From: Lunularia cruciata
Taxonomy: Eukaryota; Streptophyta; Marchantiopsida; Lunulariales; Lunulariaceae
Length of the DNA: 64,000 nucleotides
Assembly: GCA_948567375.1 (NCBI GenBank)
Contig: OX419762.1
Coordinates: 42,637,034 to 42,701,033 of the forward strand
Direction: 5' to 3'
Positions 43,382 to 54,358 of this stretch are shown here, piece by piece. The notes below the pieces were generated by a model that was given only the letters and a program-made list of their open reading frames with translations, was not told where the DNA came from and did not search any database. The first letter of the stretch is position 1, and each line of letters begins with the position of its first letter. Position numbers and translations under genes: made by a program.

Positions 43382-46300
43382 TGTGACAACCCGGTGTTGT
43401 CGGGAAAATAATCTACATGTAGTATTGGTGCCATTTGGTGTGAGTTTTCATGTTAGTGAACTCAAGGGTTTATGTTATGGTGAAACCGGAAGTTGTTTTG
43501 TGTTCCTGTAAGCTCAGGGATTCTCTCTTGTGTTAAGGGAGGGAGGAAATTGAGTGGTGGAGTATTATTATGTTATTTAGGTCTCAAGGGTGTTCGAAAA
43601 GCTGCATAGGGGTTTCAAGAGGAAGACCTGCACAGGGCTGGAGAGAAAAAAAAAGACAGGAGAGAAAGGAGAAGAGTTTCTCCTTGGATAAGGGACGGGA
43701 AGGGAGATTTCTTGGAAGGAGAAGGAACATGGCTAGACAGGGAGATTTCACGAGGACAAGAGTTAATGCTTGGAGATAAAGAAAGGGAAAATTGCTAGGG
43801 TTTTGAGAGGGAATTTGCTACAGGGGGATTTTCAAAGGAAAAGCTTGGCTGTGAAGGAGCATTGAAGTCTGGACAGGAAGGCATAGATTTTTGAGAGAGG
43901 CTTGGGCTTGTGCAAGAACAGCAGGAATTAATTTTAAGAGAAAAGCTTGCATAGGAGAGAGATTGGAGAGGTTAATGTTTTGAGAGAAAGGACTGCTTGG
44001 AGAAGGAACTGGACGGAAGATTTTCCGGAAGGAGAATTAACAGGGCTGTACAGAGAGATTTCATGAGGAGAAGAGTTTATGCCTGGGGAGAAAGAAAGAA
44101 AAAATTGCTAGGATTTTGAGAGGCAATTTGCTACAGGGGATTTTTGAAGAAAAAGCTTGGCTATGAAGGAGCATTGAAGTCTGGACAGGAAGGCATAGAT
44201 TTTTGAGAGAGGCTTGGGCTTGTGCAAGAACAGTAGGAATTAATTTCAAGAGAAAAGCCTGCAGAGGAGAGAGACAAGAGAGGTTTATGTTTCAAGAGAA
44301 ATGACTGCTTGGAGAAGGGACTGGAAGGGAGATTTCTCGAAAGGAGACTGGGAGATTTCACGAGGAGAAGAGTTTATGCCTGGGGAGAAAGAAAGAAAAA
44401 ATTGCTAGGGTTTTGAGAGGAAATTTGCTCCAGGGGGATTTTTGAAGAAAAAGCTTGGCTGTGAAGGAGCATTGAAGTCAAGACAAGAAGGTAGAGATTT
44501 TTGAGAGAGGCTTGGGCTTGTGCAAGAACAACAGGAATTAATTTTGAGAGAAAAGCCTGCACAGGAGAGAGACGGGAGAGGTTTATGTTTCGAGAGAAAG
44601 GACTGCTTGGAGAAGGGACTGGAAGGGAGATTACCCGGAAGGAGAAGGAATAGGGCTGGACAGGGAGATTTCAAGAGGAGAAGAGTTTATGCCTGGAGAG
44701 AAAGGAAGGGGAAATTGCTAGGGTTTTGAGAGGAAATTTGCTGCAAGGTGATTTTCAAAGGAAAAGCTTGGCTGTGAAGGAGCATTGAAGTCTGGACAGG
44801 AAGGCAGAGATTTTTGAGAGAGGCTTGGGCTTGTGCAAGAACAGCATGAATTAATTTTAAGAGAAAAGCCTGCATAAGAGAGAGACGGGAGAGGTTTATG
44901 TTTTGAGGGAAAGGACTGCTTAGAGAAGGGACTGGAAGGGAGATTTCTCGGAAAGAGAAGGAACATGGCTGGACAGGGAGATTTCACGAGGAGAAGAGTT
45001 TATGCCTGGAGAGAAAGGAAGGGAAAATTGCTAGGGTTTTGAGAGGGAATTTGCTGTAGGGGGATTATAGAAGGAAAAGCTTGGCTGTGAAGGAGTATTG
45101 AGTCTGGACAGGAAGGCAGAGATTTTTGAGAGAGGCTTGGACTTGTGCAAGAACAGCAGGAATTAATTTCGAGAAAAAAGCCTGCACAAGAGAGAGACGG
45201 GAGAGGTTTGTGTTTAGAGAGAAAGGACCGCATGGAGAAGGGACTGGAAGGGAGATTTCCCGGAAGGAGAAGGGACAAGGATGGACAAGGAGATTTCACA
45301 AGGGGAAGAGTTTATGCTTGGAGAGAAAGAAAGGGAAAATTGCTAGGGTTTTGAGAGTGAATTTGCTGCAGGGGGATTTTAGAAGGAAAGGCTTGGCTGT
45401 GAAGGAGCATTGAAGTCTGGACAGGAAGGCAGAGATTTTTGAGAGAGGCTTGGGCTTGTGCAAGAACAGCAGGAATTAATTTTGAAAGTAAAGCCTGCAG
45501 GGGGATTTTTGAAGGAAAAGCTTGGCTGTGAAGGAGCATTGAAGTCTAGACAGGAAGGCAGAGATTTTTGAGAGAGGCTTGGGCTTGTGCAAGAACAGCA
45601 GGAATTAATTTTGAGAGAAAAGCCTGCACAGGAGAGAGACAGGAGAGGTTTATATTTCGAGTGAAAGGACTGCTTGGAGAAGGGACTTGAAGGGATATTT
45701 CCAGGAAAGAAGAAGAGGGAGGGTTTGAACTGCAGGGGAAGAAATTCAAGAAGGAAAGTGGACAGGACAGGTCATTGAGGAGTGAAAAGAAGACTCTTAA
45801 AAAATGTTGGGTTTTAGCTAGGAGTGAGTTCTCAAACAAGATTTTGGCAGGAATAGAAAATCAGGAAGGGGTTTCTGCAGGGAAGAGAAGGAAAGAGAAA
45901 TCCCAAAGGGTTCTTTGCAGGAACAGAAAATATTGAAAGGAGAGAGCAGGACTGAAGAAGAAAGATTTTTGTGGAAAAATGTTGATAGTAAACAGAGTGG
46001 AAGGAGTGACCAGTGGAGGAGAGAAGAATTTCAAAATATGCTTGGGCTGGTCTGTGACAAGAAACAAAGGAGAAGGAGCTCAAGTTTTGGGAGTTTGGCC
46101 TGGAGAGGGGAACAGTGAAGAAGAAGGAGAAATTTTGAGTTTGTCCTGGACAGTGAAGAAGTGCTTGGCAAGGAGGGAGAAACATAAAATTTGAAGCGGT
46201 TTGGCCGGCAGCATCAGAGGAAGAGAAGACAACTTGGAGTTGCATTTGCCTGGACAGAGAGGTAAGAGGAGGAGAACATCCCCGAAGCTGGTCTGGTCTG

Positions 46301-46600
46301 GCCTAAGCAGAGATAAATCTGGGTACGCCAGGAGCTTGGTCTTTGCTGTGACAAAAGCTCATGCATTGTCTCCAATTGGAACTGTAGACGTTGACTATGA
46401 TAGGACCCTTAGACCTTGATGTGACAAAGGAATAGAGAAATTTTTCACAGTTGGACTGGTCTGAATTAACATGCAAGTGAGAGAGAACATGTTGGAGACC
46501 AATTTTGAATTTGGCTGTTATTGTTCCTTCCTTTTGCTTATTTGACAATCATAGGGGACTTAGGTGAGTTCAGTGTGTTACTTGGAACTGATTATTTCCC
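43382..46600 (+). mobile_element. F: LTR-like element, plus strand, with 310-bp tandem array
   Basis: Starts TGTGACAACCCGGTGTTGTCGG after flank TGTGG. About 250 bp of unique sequence leads into a tandem array (43620-45700) and then purine-rich unique sequence. I see no gag or pol, and no second end with a target duplication, so it is either a solo LTR or a non-autonomous element; the right end is uncertain. Two other F-like regions lie at 35471-38282 and after about 61000, both reversed. Reading frames here are short and repeat-derived. Confidence 0.6.
43620..45700 (+). repeat. 310-bp tandem array in F
   Basis: About six units. The marker GTGAAGGAGCATTGAAGTC (with minor changes) recurs near 43851, 44162, 44461, 44775, 45086 and 45400, spacings of 299-314 bp, plus one short unit of about 130 bp at 45530. 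Units differ by scattered substitutions and small indels, so the array is not freshly amplified. Confidence 0.9.
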
Positions 46601-47294
46601 AAGTGGATTTGTAAATAGTGAGATGAGAGTGTTTTGAAAGTTGTACGACTCTTGTGGAGAAATGTTTTATTTGAGAATTATGAATAGTGCCATGAGGAAG
46701 AACTTCATTCTTGAGCTTCTAGTTTGGTACGTGTAGCCAGATCAAGTCATTGATCTATTTGCCCTGGATTGAGTCTAGCCATACCTTGTGACCTGCCAAA
46801 CAGACCCCACCAGAGCCATAAACCTCAACCCAAAGCTTAACAAACATGAATAGGCTGTAGTGATACATTAGGTTCAGCGTTAACCCAAGAAATCCTACCA
46901 AACAGTCCTAAGAAGAGCATGCATAAAGGAGCAACTATAGGCAGCTGCTCTATTACAATGAGGCAATTGCAATCATATGAAAGAGCAGAGCTTGCAATAA
47001 ACTATAGGGGAACTTCTTACTCTTTGACAAATAGGATAACCTAAGCATGAGCAGCTAGGTGCTCGGTGCTCGGTGCACTCTTGAGACCATCCAATCCCCT
47101 CGACATAAGTGGCAACCATGCTAGGGAATCTTGAGGCTTGTGCTTAGACATTAGGACCAGTTGGAGTTAGGGAAAGGAACGAGGACGAATTGGACTAATC
47201 TAAGTGGACAGTAATTAGCTATGCTGAGGTAGAGATGGGGCCACAGGCTTCATCTACAACTATGACAAGGGAATAGGAGATCTCACTGATTGTC
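46600..47294. other. Unassigned sequence between F and C gag
   Basis: No convincing reading frame. At 47041-47095 it carries a stretch (CTAAGCATGAGCAGC, then GTGCACTCTTGAGACC) that is repeated in inverted orientation at 61024-61064 and 61346-61390. It is probably the end of F or the non-coding 5' end of C. A direct repeat GTGCTCGGTGCTCGGTGC lies within it. Confidence 0.5.
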
Positions 47295-47599
47295 ATGGCA
47301 ACCATGAGATCCATGAAGGATCATGACAAGGAAAGAGAGAGGGTGAAAGCATAGTCTTCACAAGTCATGAGGTGTCTGCACGCTGTGGTAGATCAGCAAG
47401 GGAAGTTTGACGGTAAGGACGTGATCAAGCACCTAAAGGTCTACTGGAGAGAGGTAAAACTTCTGGATGAGAACATTGCCATTGCTAGGTTTCCTATGTT
47501 GGTGGAGCTAAAAATCAGGAGGGTGGTTGAGGGCTTGGTGAGAGGAGCAGAGACATGGGAGGAGTTCTGCCAGATGATGAAGGAGGAATTCTTGCTGCA
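47295..47599 (+). pseudogene. C gag pseudogene, first part
   Basis: Begins MATMRSMKDHDK at 47295, with one TAG at 47352, then runs openly (MRCLHAVVDQQGKFDGKDVI) to EEFLL at 47599, where D4 interrupts it. After removing D4 the frame continues directly into HNADWVTQAMFLDW at 49502, confirming both the gene and the insertion. Capsid-like helical protein of a Ty3/Gypsy element. Confidence 0.75.
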
Positions 47600-49498
47600 T
47601 GTGGTACCCACATTTTTCATTTTGGACAAGTTTTGAAGAAGAAGTGCCTTGTTGAAACCAAATTGAAACCAAATGGAGAAGAAATGAGAGGAAATTTGTA
47701 TTTTGATCAAGCCGAGGAAGTTGACTTTGTGTTAGATGAAGACGGACTCAGCCAGGATTGAAAGAAGGCAGACCCAAAGGAGGAATGGAAGTTACAGGTT
47801 GAGATTCTTGCGGGGGCCATAACTCAATGCCTACAAATCCAAATGAAGCATGCTATATCTCGTTGGAAGCGTCTCCTTCAGGGCTTTCAGTTGCTACAAA
47901 AATTGCAGAGTTTGGAGGTTTGTAAAAGAATTTACAAGCATTTGAAGTTTTGGGAGTAGATATACGTAGTAAGTTAGTGTCTTCAAGTCTTCGGACTTTG
48001 GACTTGAGACTTCGGACTTGAGACTTTGGACTTGAGACTTGAGACTTCGGACTTGAGACTTTGGACTTTGGACTTCAGGTTTACACAACTTCGGTTAGAA
48101 GCTTCTTTGCATCAAGACGAAGATGACTGTAACTGAGATAGTCAAACCTCGGAGTGCAATGAAGATGACTTTGAGAATCTTGCCAGAGGCATTAGAGAGA
48201 GTTAGAATAAAGAAAGAATAGATAGTTAGGATACCCATGACTTCAATTTCAGTTCTGATTGAAGATGGAACAAGAACTGAAGGAGAAGTAGCAGCAGTGA
48301 ATAAACCCGAAGTGCAAGATCAGACAATAAGTGTCTTTGGGTCAGTTACATGAGAGATTATGGGAAAGTGGGTTACAAATTGAAGGCGTAGATAGTGTAC
48401 CTATGCTTTCAGTTACAATTCTTGATGATGATATAGTAGAATTAGCAAAGGAATAGATAATAGTTAACTTCGATGTTGCAAAAGTAGGAATTTAGGTGTC
48501 ATTGGACTTGCTATTTGACACATTAGAGAAGAGTGAGTCAAGAGATAAAGAGTTAGATAAGTCACTCCTTAGTGTAATTGTAGTTCCTAGTGTAGAAGTA
48601 GTGAAGGAATTGGTAGAATCAGATATACCCGAAGAAGGAGAAGTGATAGGAAGAGCATTGGGTTTGAAAGCCGATGACGAAGTAGACATCAGATTGGGTT
48701 AGTAACAATTTTGAGATATTAAGAGGTAGATATGAAAAGGTGGATTGTCAATTTGGATCTACAAGTAGGAAGAGATGTTAGGAAGCGGTACAGTAGGAAG
48801 AATTACCATTTTCTTTAGTATTTAAGGGGAGCATTTGCAGTATTATGTTGTTTAGTATTCATATTTCTAAAGATAGATAAAGCAAAGTGTTGTTTTCAGT
48901 GCTTATCACTTGAGCTTAATTCCGATTGTCAATTCTGTGTTTGTGTTTGTGTTTGTGAGTGTGTGTAGAATTTTGAAGTGCAAGTCATGTTTCTATGGAT
49001 GTTGGATTCCGTAGCCTTGATCTTCATTCTATGTGTTTGATCCTGAGTGAACTGCATCGGAGCAATGCCTTGACAGATCTGAGAGGAATTGTAGTGTTGG
49101 TAGTATTTTGCATTTGTGAGTGTAGGATGAAGTTGATGTGAAGCAATTTCAATCGAGGAAGTTGTGCCTTCAGTGGAGGGGTGGAACACAATTCTAAGGC
49201 AAAGTCATCTTGTAGTGAAGTGTTGTCTTTGGGAGAATCTGAATCATCATAATCAAGATTTTTTTGGATAAAATTTGCTATGTTGTGATTATGAGTGTAT
49301 ATTTGTGACAAGTTGTCAAGATTGTGAGCTTGTTATTCTCTTCTGGGTGTGGTTTCTACCTGAGAGACTAAAGATGCAACCAAGAAGAACTGAAATTGTT
49401 ACTTTGCTTCGTATTTGACCAATTCTAAATTGTATCTCTACGGGAATGAACTTTACTTACATGATTACCACAAAAGTGATGTTTGCCGGGTTGTCACA
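47600..49498 (+). mobile_element. D4: short solo LTR of family E inserted in C gag
   Basis: Edges TGTGGTACCCACATTTTT and GGGTTGTCACA match the large E LTRs. Flanks CTGCA (47595-47599) and TTGCA (49499-49503) are a target duplication with one change. Length is only 1.9 kb: the globular and most coiled-coil coding sequence is absent and replaced by about 480 bp unlike the other copies. The U3 tail (48496-48702, IPEEGEVIGRALGLKADDE), the TATA box at 48829-48836 and R-U5 are conserved. Confidence 0.88.
47985..48080 (+). repeat. Short minisatellite in D4
   Basis: Alternating CTTCGGACTTGAGA and CTTTGGACTTGAGA units, about seven copies of a 14-bp motif with some shortened ones. Not present in the other E LTRs. 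Confidence 0.8.
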
Positions 49499-50343
49499 TT
49501 GCATAATGCGGATTGGGTCACCCAGGCCATGTTCTTGGATTGGATGAACGATAGGAGTAAAAACCTGGGGCCTCAAGATCTCTTAAGGGAGTTTAATAAG
49601 AGGTTGGAACATCTGTTAGCCTGTGAAGCTGAGGCCATTAAACTACAGAGGTCCAACTACTTTTTGAGAGTTGTAGATAGTTTCTTGCGAGATGAATTGG
49701 AATACGCACTTGACCTGCTCCAACCTGATTGGTTGGGAGCGGTAGAGCGGGGAAAGATTGAGGAGGCGGTTGTCTGGGTGAGCCACAGGCGGAGGCAAAG
49801 AGAGCTGGATGAAGAAGCAATAGCCACAGCGCCTATTCGGAGTAACATGGTTGGGTCCGGGAGAGAGAAGGTGGAACAGCAAGAGAGTGAGATGCCCAAA
49901 GAAGGAGCAGTGGATGAGATCTCACGACTGATGGAGGGGTTGAAGATTTTGACAACCAAGGTCAACCAATTGTAGAGTGGGAGTAGCACTGCAAGGACAG
50001 ATGGAGAGAGGAGGCAACCCTATGGGTGCATGTGGTGTGACAGTAAGAGTCAAGCCAAAAGAGACTGCCAAGAGCTATCAGAAGCAATATGCAAACAGTG
50101 GGTGAAGTTTGTTGGGGAACCCAGGATGAAGAAGATAGCCTTCTACGATACTGGAGAGCCAATACTGCTAAACGGTAACAAGGGAGGCATGAAGGCTCTA
50201 CTGGAAAGACACATGGGCAAACGTGAAGCAAGTATGGCAGTCGCTGCATTTGAGCCTAGTGTGTATAGTGCAATGTGTGAAGTGAAGCAATGTGCAGACC
50301 TAAGAGAAGTTGAGAAGAAGAGACTTGCACAACAAGTCCGGAG
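49499..50343 (+). pseudogene. C gag pseudogene, second part
   Basis: Continues from 47599: a helical region to 49975 (LLREFNKRLEHLLACEAE) with one TAG at 49973, then a degenerate knuckle CMWCDSKSQAKRDC in which the zinc-binding His is Gln, then the frame 50030-50343. B2 interrupts it at CAAGTCCGGAG; the frame resumes after B2 at 55977 as RKSGWDVPVVITAINVEVG. Confidence 0.75.
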
Positions 50344-50766
50344 TGTAAAAGACCAAAACCAAGGAGAGAAATAGGAGAATGGAACCTCACATTGGGACAC
50401 TTGAATGAGGGTAAACTCCAAATGCCTAGCATGAGCTTCGGACTTGGTATTTATAGGTAGCATACAAGACCCTTGAAGCTTCTCAAGAAGCTTCCTTGAG
50501 CCGCTTTCTTGGAGTGCAAGCCAAGTTAACTAGGAAGCTTCTCAAGAAGCTTCCTTCTAGAAGCCACCTACTTGGCGTGCAAGCTAAGCTAGTAAGAAGC
50601 TTCTAGAAGCTTCCTTCTAGAAGCTACCTGCTTAGAGCACAAGTTAACTAGTTGGGAAGCTTCCCAAGAAGCTTCTTAGATGGTTCTAGAATATTCTAGG
50701 CTATTTTGTCTTATTATCTACTTCATAAGCTCAACTAACTTTGTCGCTAAACTCCGTATTGTTACA
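50344..50766 (-). repeat. 3' LTR of B2
   Basis: 423 bp, plus-strand edges TGTAAAAGACC and GTATTGTTACA. TATA box on the sense strand at 50448-50455 (TATAAATA). Heat-shock-type GAA/TTC arrays at 50596-50622 and 50684-50696. The purine tract GCGGGGGAATA (sense) lies at 50767-50777. Confidence 0.96.
50596..50696 (-). promoter_or_regulatory. Heat-shock-element clusters in the B2 3' LTR
   Basis: 50596-50613 reads GAAGCTTCTAGAAGCTTC, four perfectly spaced units, followed by TTCTAGAA. 50684-50696 reads TTCTAGAATATTC, three units. In sense orientation both lie upstream of TATAAATA at 50448-50455 by about 140-240 bp, where heat-shock factors could act. Confidence 0.65.
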
Positions 50767-52330
50767 TATTCCCCCGCTGCTAGTTGGTGATGTCCTCGTC
50801 GCCAGTGAAGCTTTGAATTCCTTGATGGCCGTCTGTGCATTTTGGAGGTGGGAAAGAGGTTCCCATGTGGCATCATGAAGGGGATACCCTTTCCAAAGGA
50901 CCTTGTACTCCGTATGTTGGCGATGGCCTCGTTGAATATGGTGACGCGTAAGGATACGATCAACTTCGTACTCCTCATGATCATTGATAGGGACAGGTAG
51001 AGGGGGAGGTTGGACTTGAGAGGAAAAGGAAGAGGGGTTAGGAACAAAGGGTTTCAACTTGGAAACATGAAAGACATGATGGATATGCATGTGACAAGGC
51101 AAGGCAAGTCGATAAGCAACAGGAGAGACAATGTGGGTGATATCAAAGGGTCCTATCCAATTAGGGGCAAGTTTACGAACTTGGGTATCAAGTGGGAGAG
51201 GGAGATTACTAGAGGATAGCATGACTTTATCACCAACTACAAAGGTGAGATCACGACGATGGTGGTCTACATATTGTTTTTGGTGATTCTGAGCAACAAG
51301 GATGTGAGACTTGGCTTGTTGGAGAGATTGGGATATAGTGGTCAAGAATGTGGAAGTATGAGGAACCTGAGAGGGAGAAGGAGCAAGAAGAGAATCTAGA
51401 ACAAGCGGATCTTGGCCAAAATTGAGAAAGAAGGGAGAAAATCCGGTGCTTGCTTGTTTGGAATTGTTGTAGGCAAATTCTGCAGCTGCAAGACATTCAT
51501 CCCAGTTGGTATGGTGGACATTGACAAAGGCCCGCAACATATCCTCCAATGTACGATTTGCACGTTTGGTTTGTCCATCAGTTTGAGGATGATAGGCCGT
51601 GGACAAAGCAAGCTTGGTGCCGAGTATCTAGAAGAGTGCTTGCTAAAACTTCCCAATAAATCAAGGATCGCGGTTGGAGATGAGTACACGTGGCATCCCA
51701 TGATGCTTGAAGACATTGGCAAAGTAGATTTGCGCTAAGGTTGGAGCCTCCACGGTATCATAGGTTGGTGCCAAGTGGATTTACTTACTAAGCTTATCCA
51801 CAAACACCACAATTACGGTGTGTCCTTGTTGTGTCTTTGGCAAGGATGTGATGAGATCCAAGCTCACATGCTCCCAGCGAGCGGATGGAATGGCGAGTGG
51901 TTGAAGGAGTCCACTTGGCTTCTGGTTGCTGGCCTTGTTATGTTGGCAACTCTCACATGATCAGACAAAGTCTCAAACATCTTGTGTCATGTTGGGCCAC
52001 CACCATTGGCGTTGGAGGGTGCCCTAGGTCTTGTCCACTCCCATGTGACCAGCAATTGGTAAATCATGGGCTTCTTGAAGGCACACAAGTCGAAGATCAC
52101 CTTTGGCTGGAACATAGATCTGGTCTGCATGGAATAAAAGGCCTTCCTTGAAGAAGAAGTTGTTGTACTCCTTGTCGCATGCTGTAAGATGACCGTGTAC
52201 CATTTGGAAGAAGGGATCTCGTTGTAGAGCTGAGTGAAACTCATTATGAACCTTAGGGTCAATGGACACCATTGTAATTGCCGCCGTGATGAGAAGAAGA
52301 GCCTTCAAATCAGGTCATCATGATAGAGCA
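50767..52330 (-). pseudogene. B2 integrase and chromodomain
   Basis: The open part 50731-51606 carries PQTDGQTKRANRTLEDML (with the catalytic-Glu position changed to Lys), the NWIGPFDI motif and a chromodomain: EEYEVDRILTRHHIQRG, then EYKVLWKGYPLHDATWEP, with the aromatic residues that bind methylated histone tails. Upstream, at 51600-52330, the zinc finger (SCESCQHNKASNQ) and core (EHVSLDLITSLPK, then SNRDP where SDRDP is usual) contain several stops. The chromodomain would direct integration to chromatin with particular histone marks. Confidence 0.88.
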
Positions 52331-52860
52331 TCAGGGATGACATGGAACCAACCTGGTTTGTACTCAAGTTTGATGTCAAACAATTGGAACTGCTCTTCCC
52401 ATCAATGATGCCGACTCTTCATGTGCTCCAAGTGTAAGGTCTGCAACAATGGCTTGTGATCAGTTTGCATGATCACTTGTTTCCCCAAGAGATAATGCCT
52501 CCATACCTTGGTGGCATATACCATTACAACTTGTTCTTGATCTTGAGCAGAGTAATTTCTTTCAGCTGTATTTAGTCGGCGAGACACAGAGGCAATAGGA
52601 TGTAGTCCATCTAGAAATTCTTGTTGCAACACAGCTCCAATTGCAAAGTTAGAAGCATCAAAATCAACCACACAAGGTAGTTGAGGATTATGTGGTTGAA
52701 GAATGGGTCTTGAAGACACCATATGCTTTAATTTTTGGAATGCTTCTTCATGCTTGGTGGTCCATTGGAAGCTCGAGTTCTTTCCCAAGAGGTCAGTCAA
52801 TGGTGCAGCCACGTGAGCATAATAGTGGATGAACCGTCGGTAAAAAACTGGCCAATCCAT
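52331..52860 (-). pseudogene. B2 RNase H
   Basis: In the frame 52402-52995: [20 protein letters not shown], then VVDFDASNFAIGAVLQQE with the first catalytic Asp, and QTDHKPLLQTLHLEH. The join to the reverse transcriptase is broken near 52840, where B2 has six A's and B1 has five in the same run, a one-base insertion. Confidence 0.88.
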
Positions 52861-53836
52861 TGAATGCTCGTACTTCTGTAGCATCCTTCGGGGTAGGCCA
52901 ATCAGTAATGGCCTTGATCTTCTCTTCTTCCATCTTGATCCCCTCTGATGAGATCTTATGACCCAAGAAGGTAACCTCCTTCTGCCAAAAAGCACACTTT
53001 GACTTCTTGCAGTAAAATTTCCATTGTCGGAGTCGTCTTAGGACTTCTCGCACATGATTCATGTGTTCTGCCTCTGTCCTACTATAGATTAAGATATCAT
53101 CTAAGAACACCACCACGGACCGATCCAATAGTCCTTCCAACTCCCAATGCATCTGATCCATGAAGACTGCTGGAGCATTAGTGAGTCCAAAAGGTAGAAC
53201 TCTCCACTCAAAATGTCCATACCTTGTATGAAAAGCAGTCTTTTGCACATCCTCGCCTTCAATAGGAATTTGCCAATAGCCGCTACAAAAATTCAGCTTG
53301 GAAAAGTAGCATGCTCCACTTAGTTGATCAAGCAGGTCATCGATCCGAGGCAAAGGATATGCATTCTTCACGGTTTGCTTATTGAGTCTACGGTAATCAA
53401 TACCGAAACAAAGTCCTCCATCTTTCTTTGGAACAAATAGTACCGGTGCTCCCCAAGGAGAGGTACTATGTTGTATAAAATCCTTCTCCAACAACTCTGT
53501 AAGTGTTGTTTGCAAGTCCTCCAACTCCTTTGGTGAGAGCCGATAGATTGGTCTACTCACTGGAGTACTCCCTGGCAATAACTTGATCTTGAAGGGCATA
53601 CCTCGATTGAAGGATAATCCCTTTGGCAGATCATCCGGAAACACATCTGCAAACTCCTGAACTATTCGATCAACCATTGCTTGATGCGGCACTTGGCCCT
53701 CCTCAGATTGTTCTTGTGCAATCGGCTTGATCCACACCGTGAATATAGACTTATCTTCCTCCAACGCTTGCTCTATGGATGCTTCATTAACAAACTTCCC
53801 TTCTAGGGACTCATCTCTCTTCCAAGCTTGCTCCAT
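52793..53836 (-). pseudogene. B2 reverse transcriptase, catalytic Asp lost
   Basis: Long open frame: [35 protein letters not shown], then motif [14 protein letters not shown], in which the catalytic Asp (present in B1 as [13 protein letters not shown]) is Asn; [25 protein letters not shown] with the Asp-Asp intact; [12 protein letters not shown]. The Asp-to-Asn change should abolish polymerase activity. The frame shifts into RNase H near 52840. Confidence 0.9.
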
Positions 53837-54013
53837 GGTTGCCTTCCTAGCAAACTTCCCATCTTGGGACTCATCTCCCTTCCAGATTTGCTCTATGGCT
53901 ACCTTCTTGACAAACTTCCCATCTTGGGACTGACTATTCTTAGGTGTCTTACTCAGAGGTGCCAGACAACCTAATCGGAAATTCCTACCTTGGTGTTGTA
54001 CTTGAATTTGGCG

Positions 54014-54280
54014 TCAGGTCCAATCAAATTGAACCTTATGACATTCAAGCCAAGGTAGACCTAGAATGATATCATAGTGTAGAGGTGCCACTACAAACCT
54101 CATACACTCCAAATACTCCTTCCCAATCTTGAAGGTAATAGGATGCAAGGTGCGGAATGCAGAACCCTTTCTACCATCTACCATCATCAAACTACTTCCA
54201 ATCACTGGCTTGATAGGAATACCCAATTCCTTTGCTACTTGCATAGACATGCAATTCTTTGAACTTCCAGAATCAACCAA
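54014..54280 (-). pseudogene. B2 aspartic protease
   Basis: VDSGSSKNCMSMQVAKELG with the usual Asp-Ser-Gly, then LHYDIILGLPWLECH. Retropepsin that would cleave the polyprotein. A stop lies just upstream (near 54295), and a stop follows the Trp-Thr end near 54014. Between 53840 and 54010 an imperfect duplicated segment (CTCCAACGCTTGCTCTATGG and two similar units) encodes short repeats. Confidence 0.85.
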
Positions 54281-54358
54281 AATTCTACAACCCGATTAGA
54301 TATCATACCTTGCAAGTGAAGCAGATTTGCATAGGTTGAGCCTTCAATCCCATTGGAA

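Noticed and set aside
43620-45700. Regular array considered as a CRISPR-like or satellite locus
   Set aside because: Units are about 310 bp without alternating unique spacers, and it lies inside a dispersed element; a CRISPR array is not expected in plant nuclear DNA.
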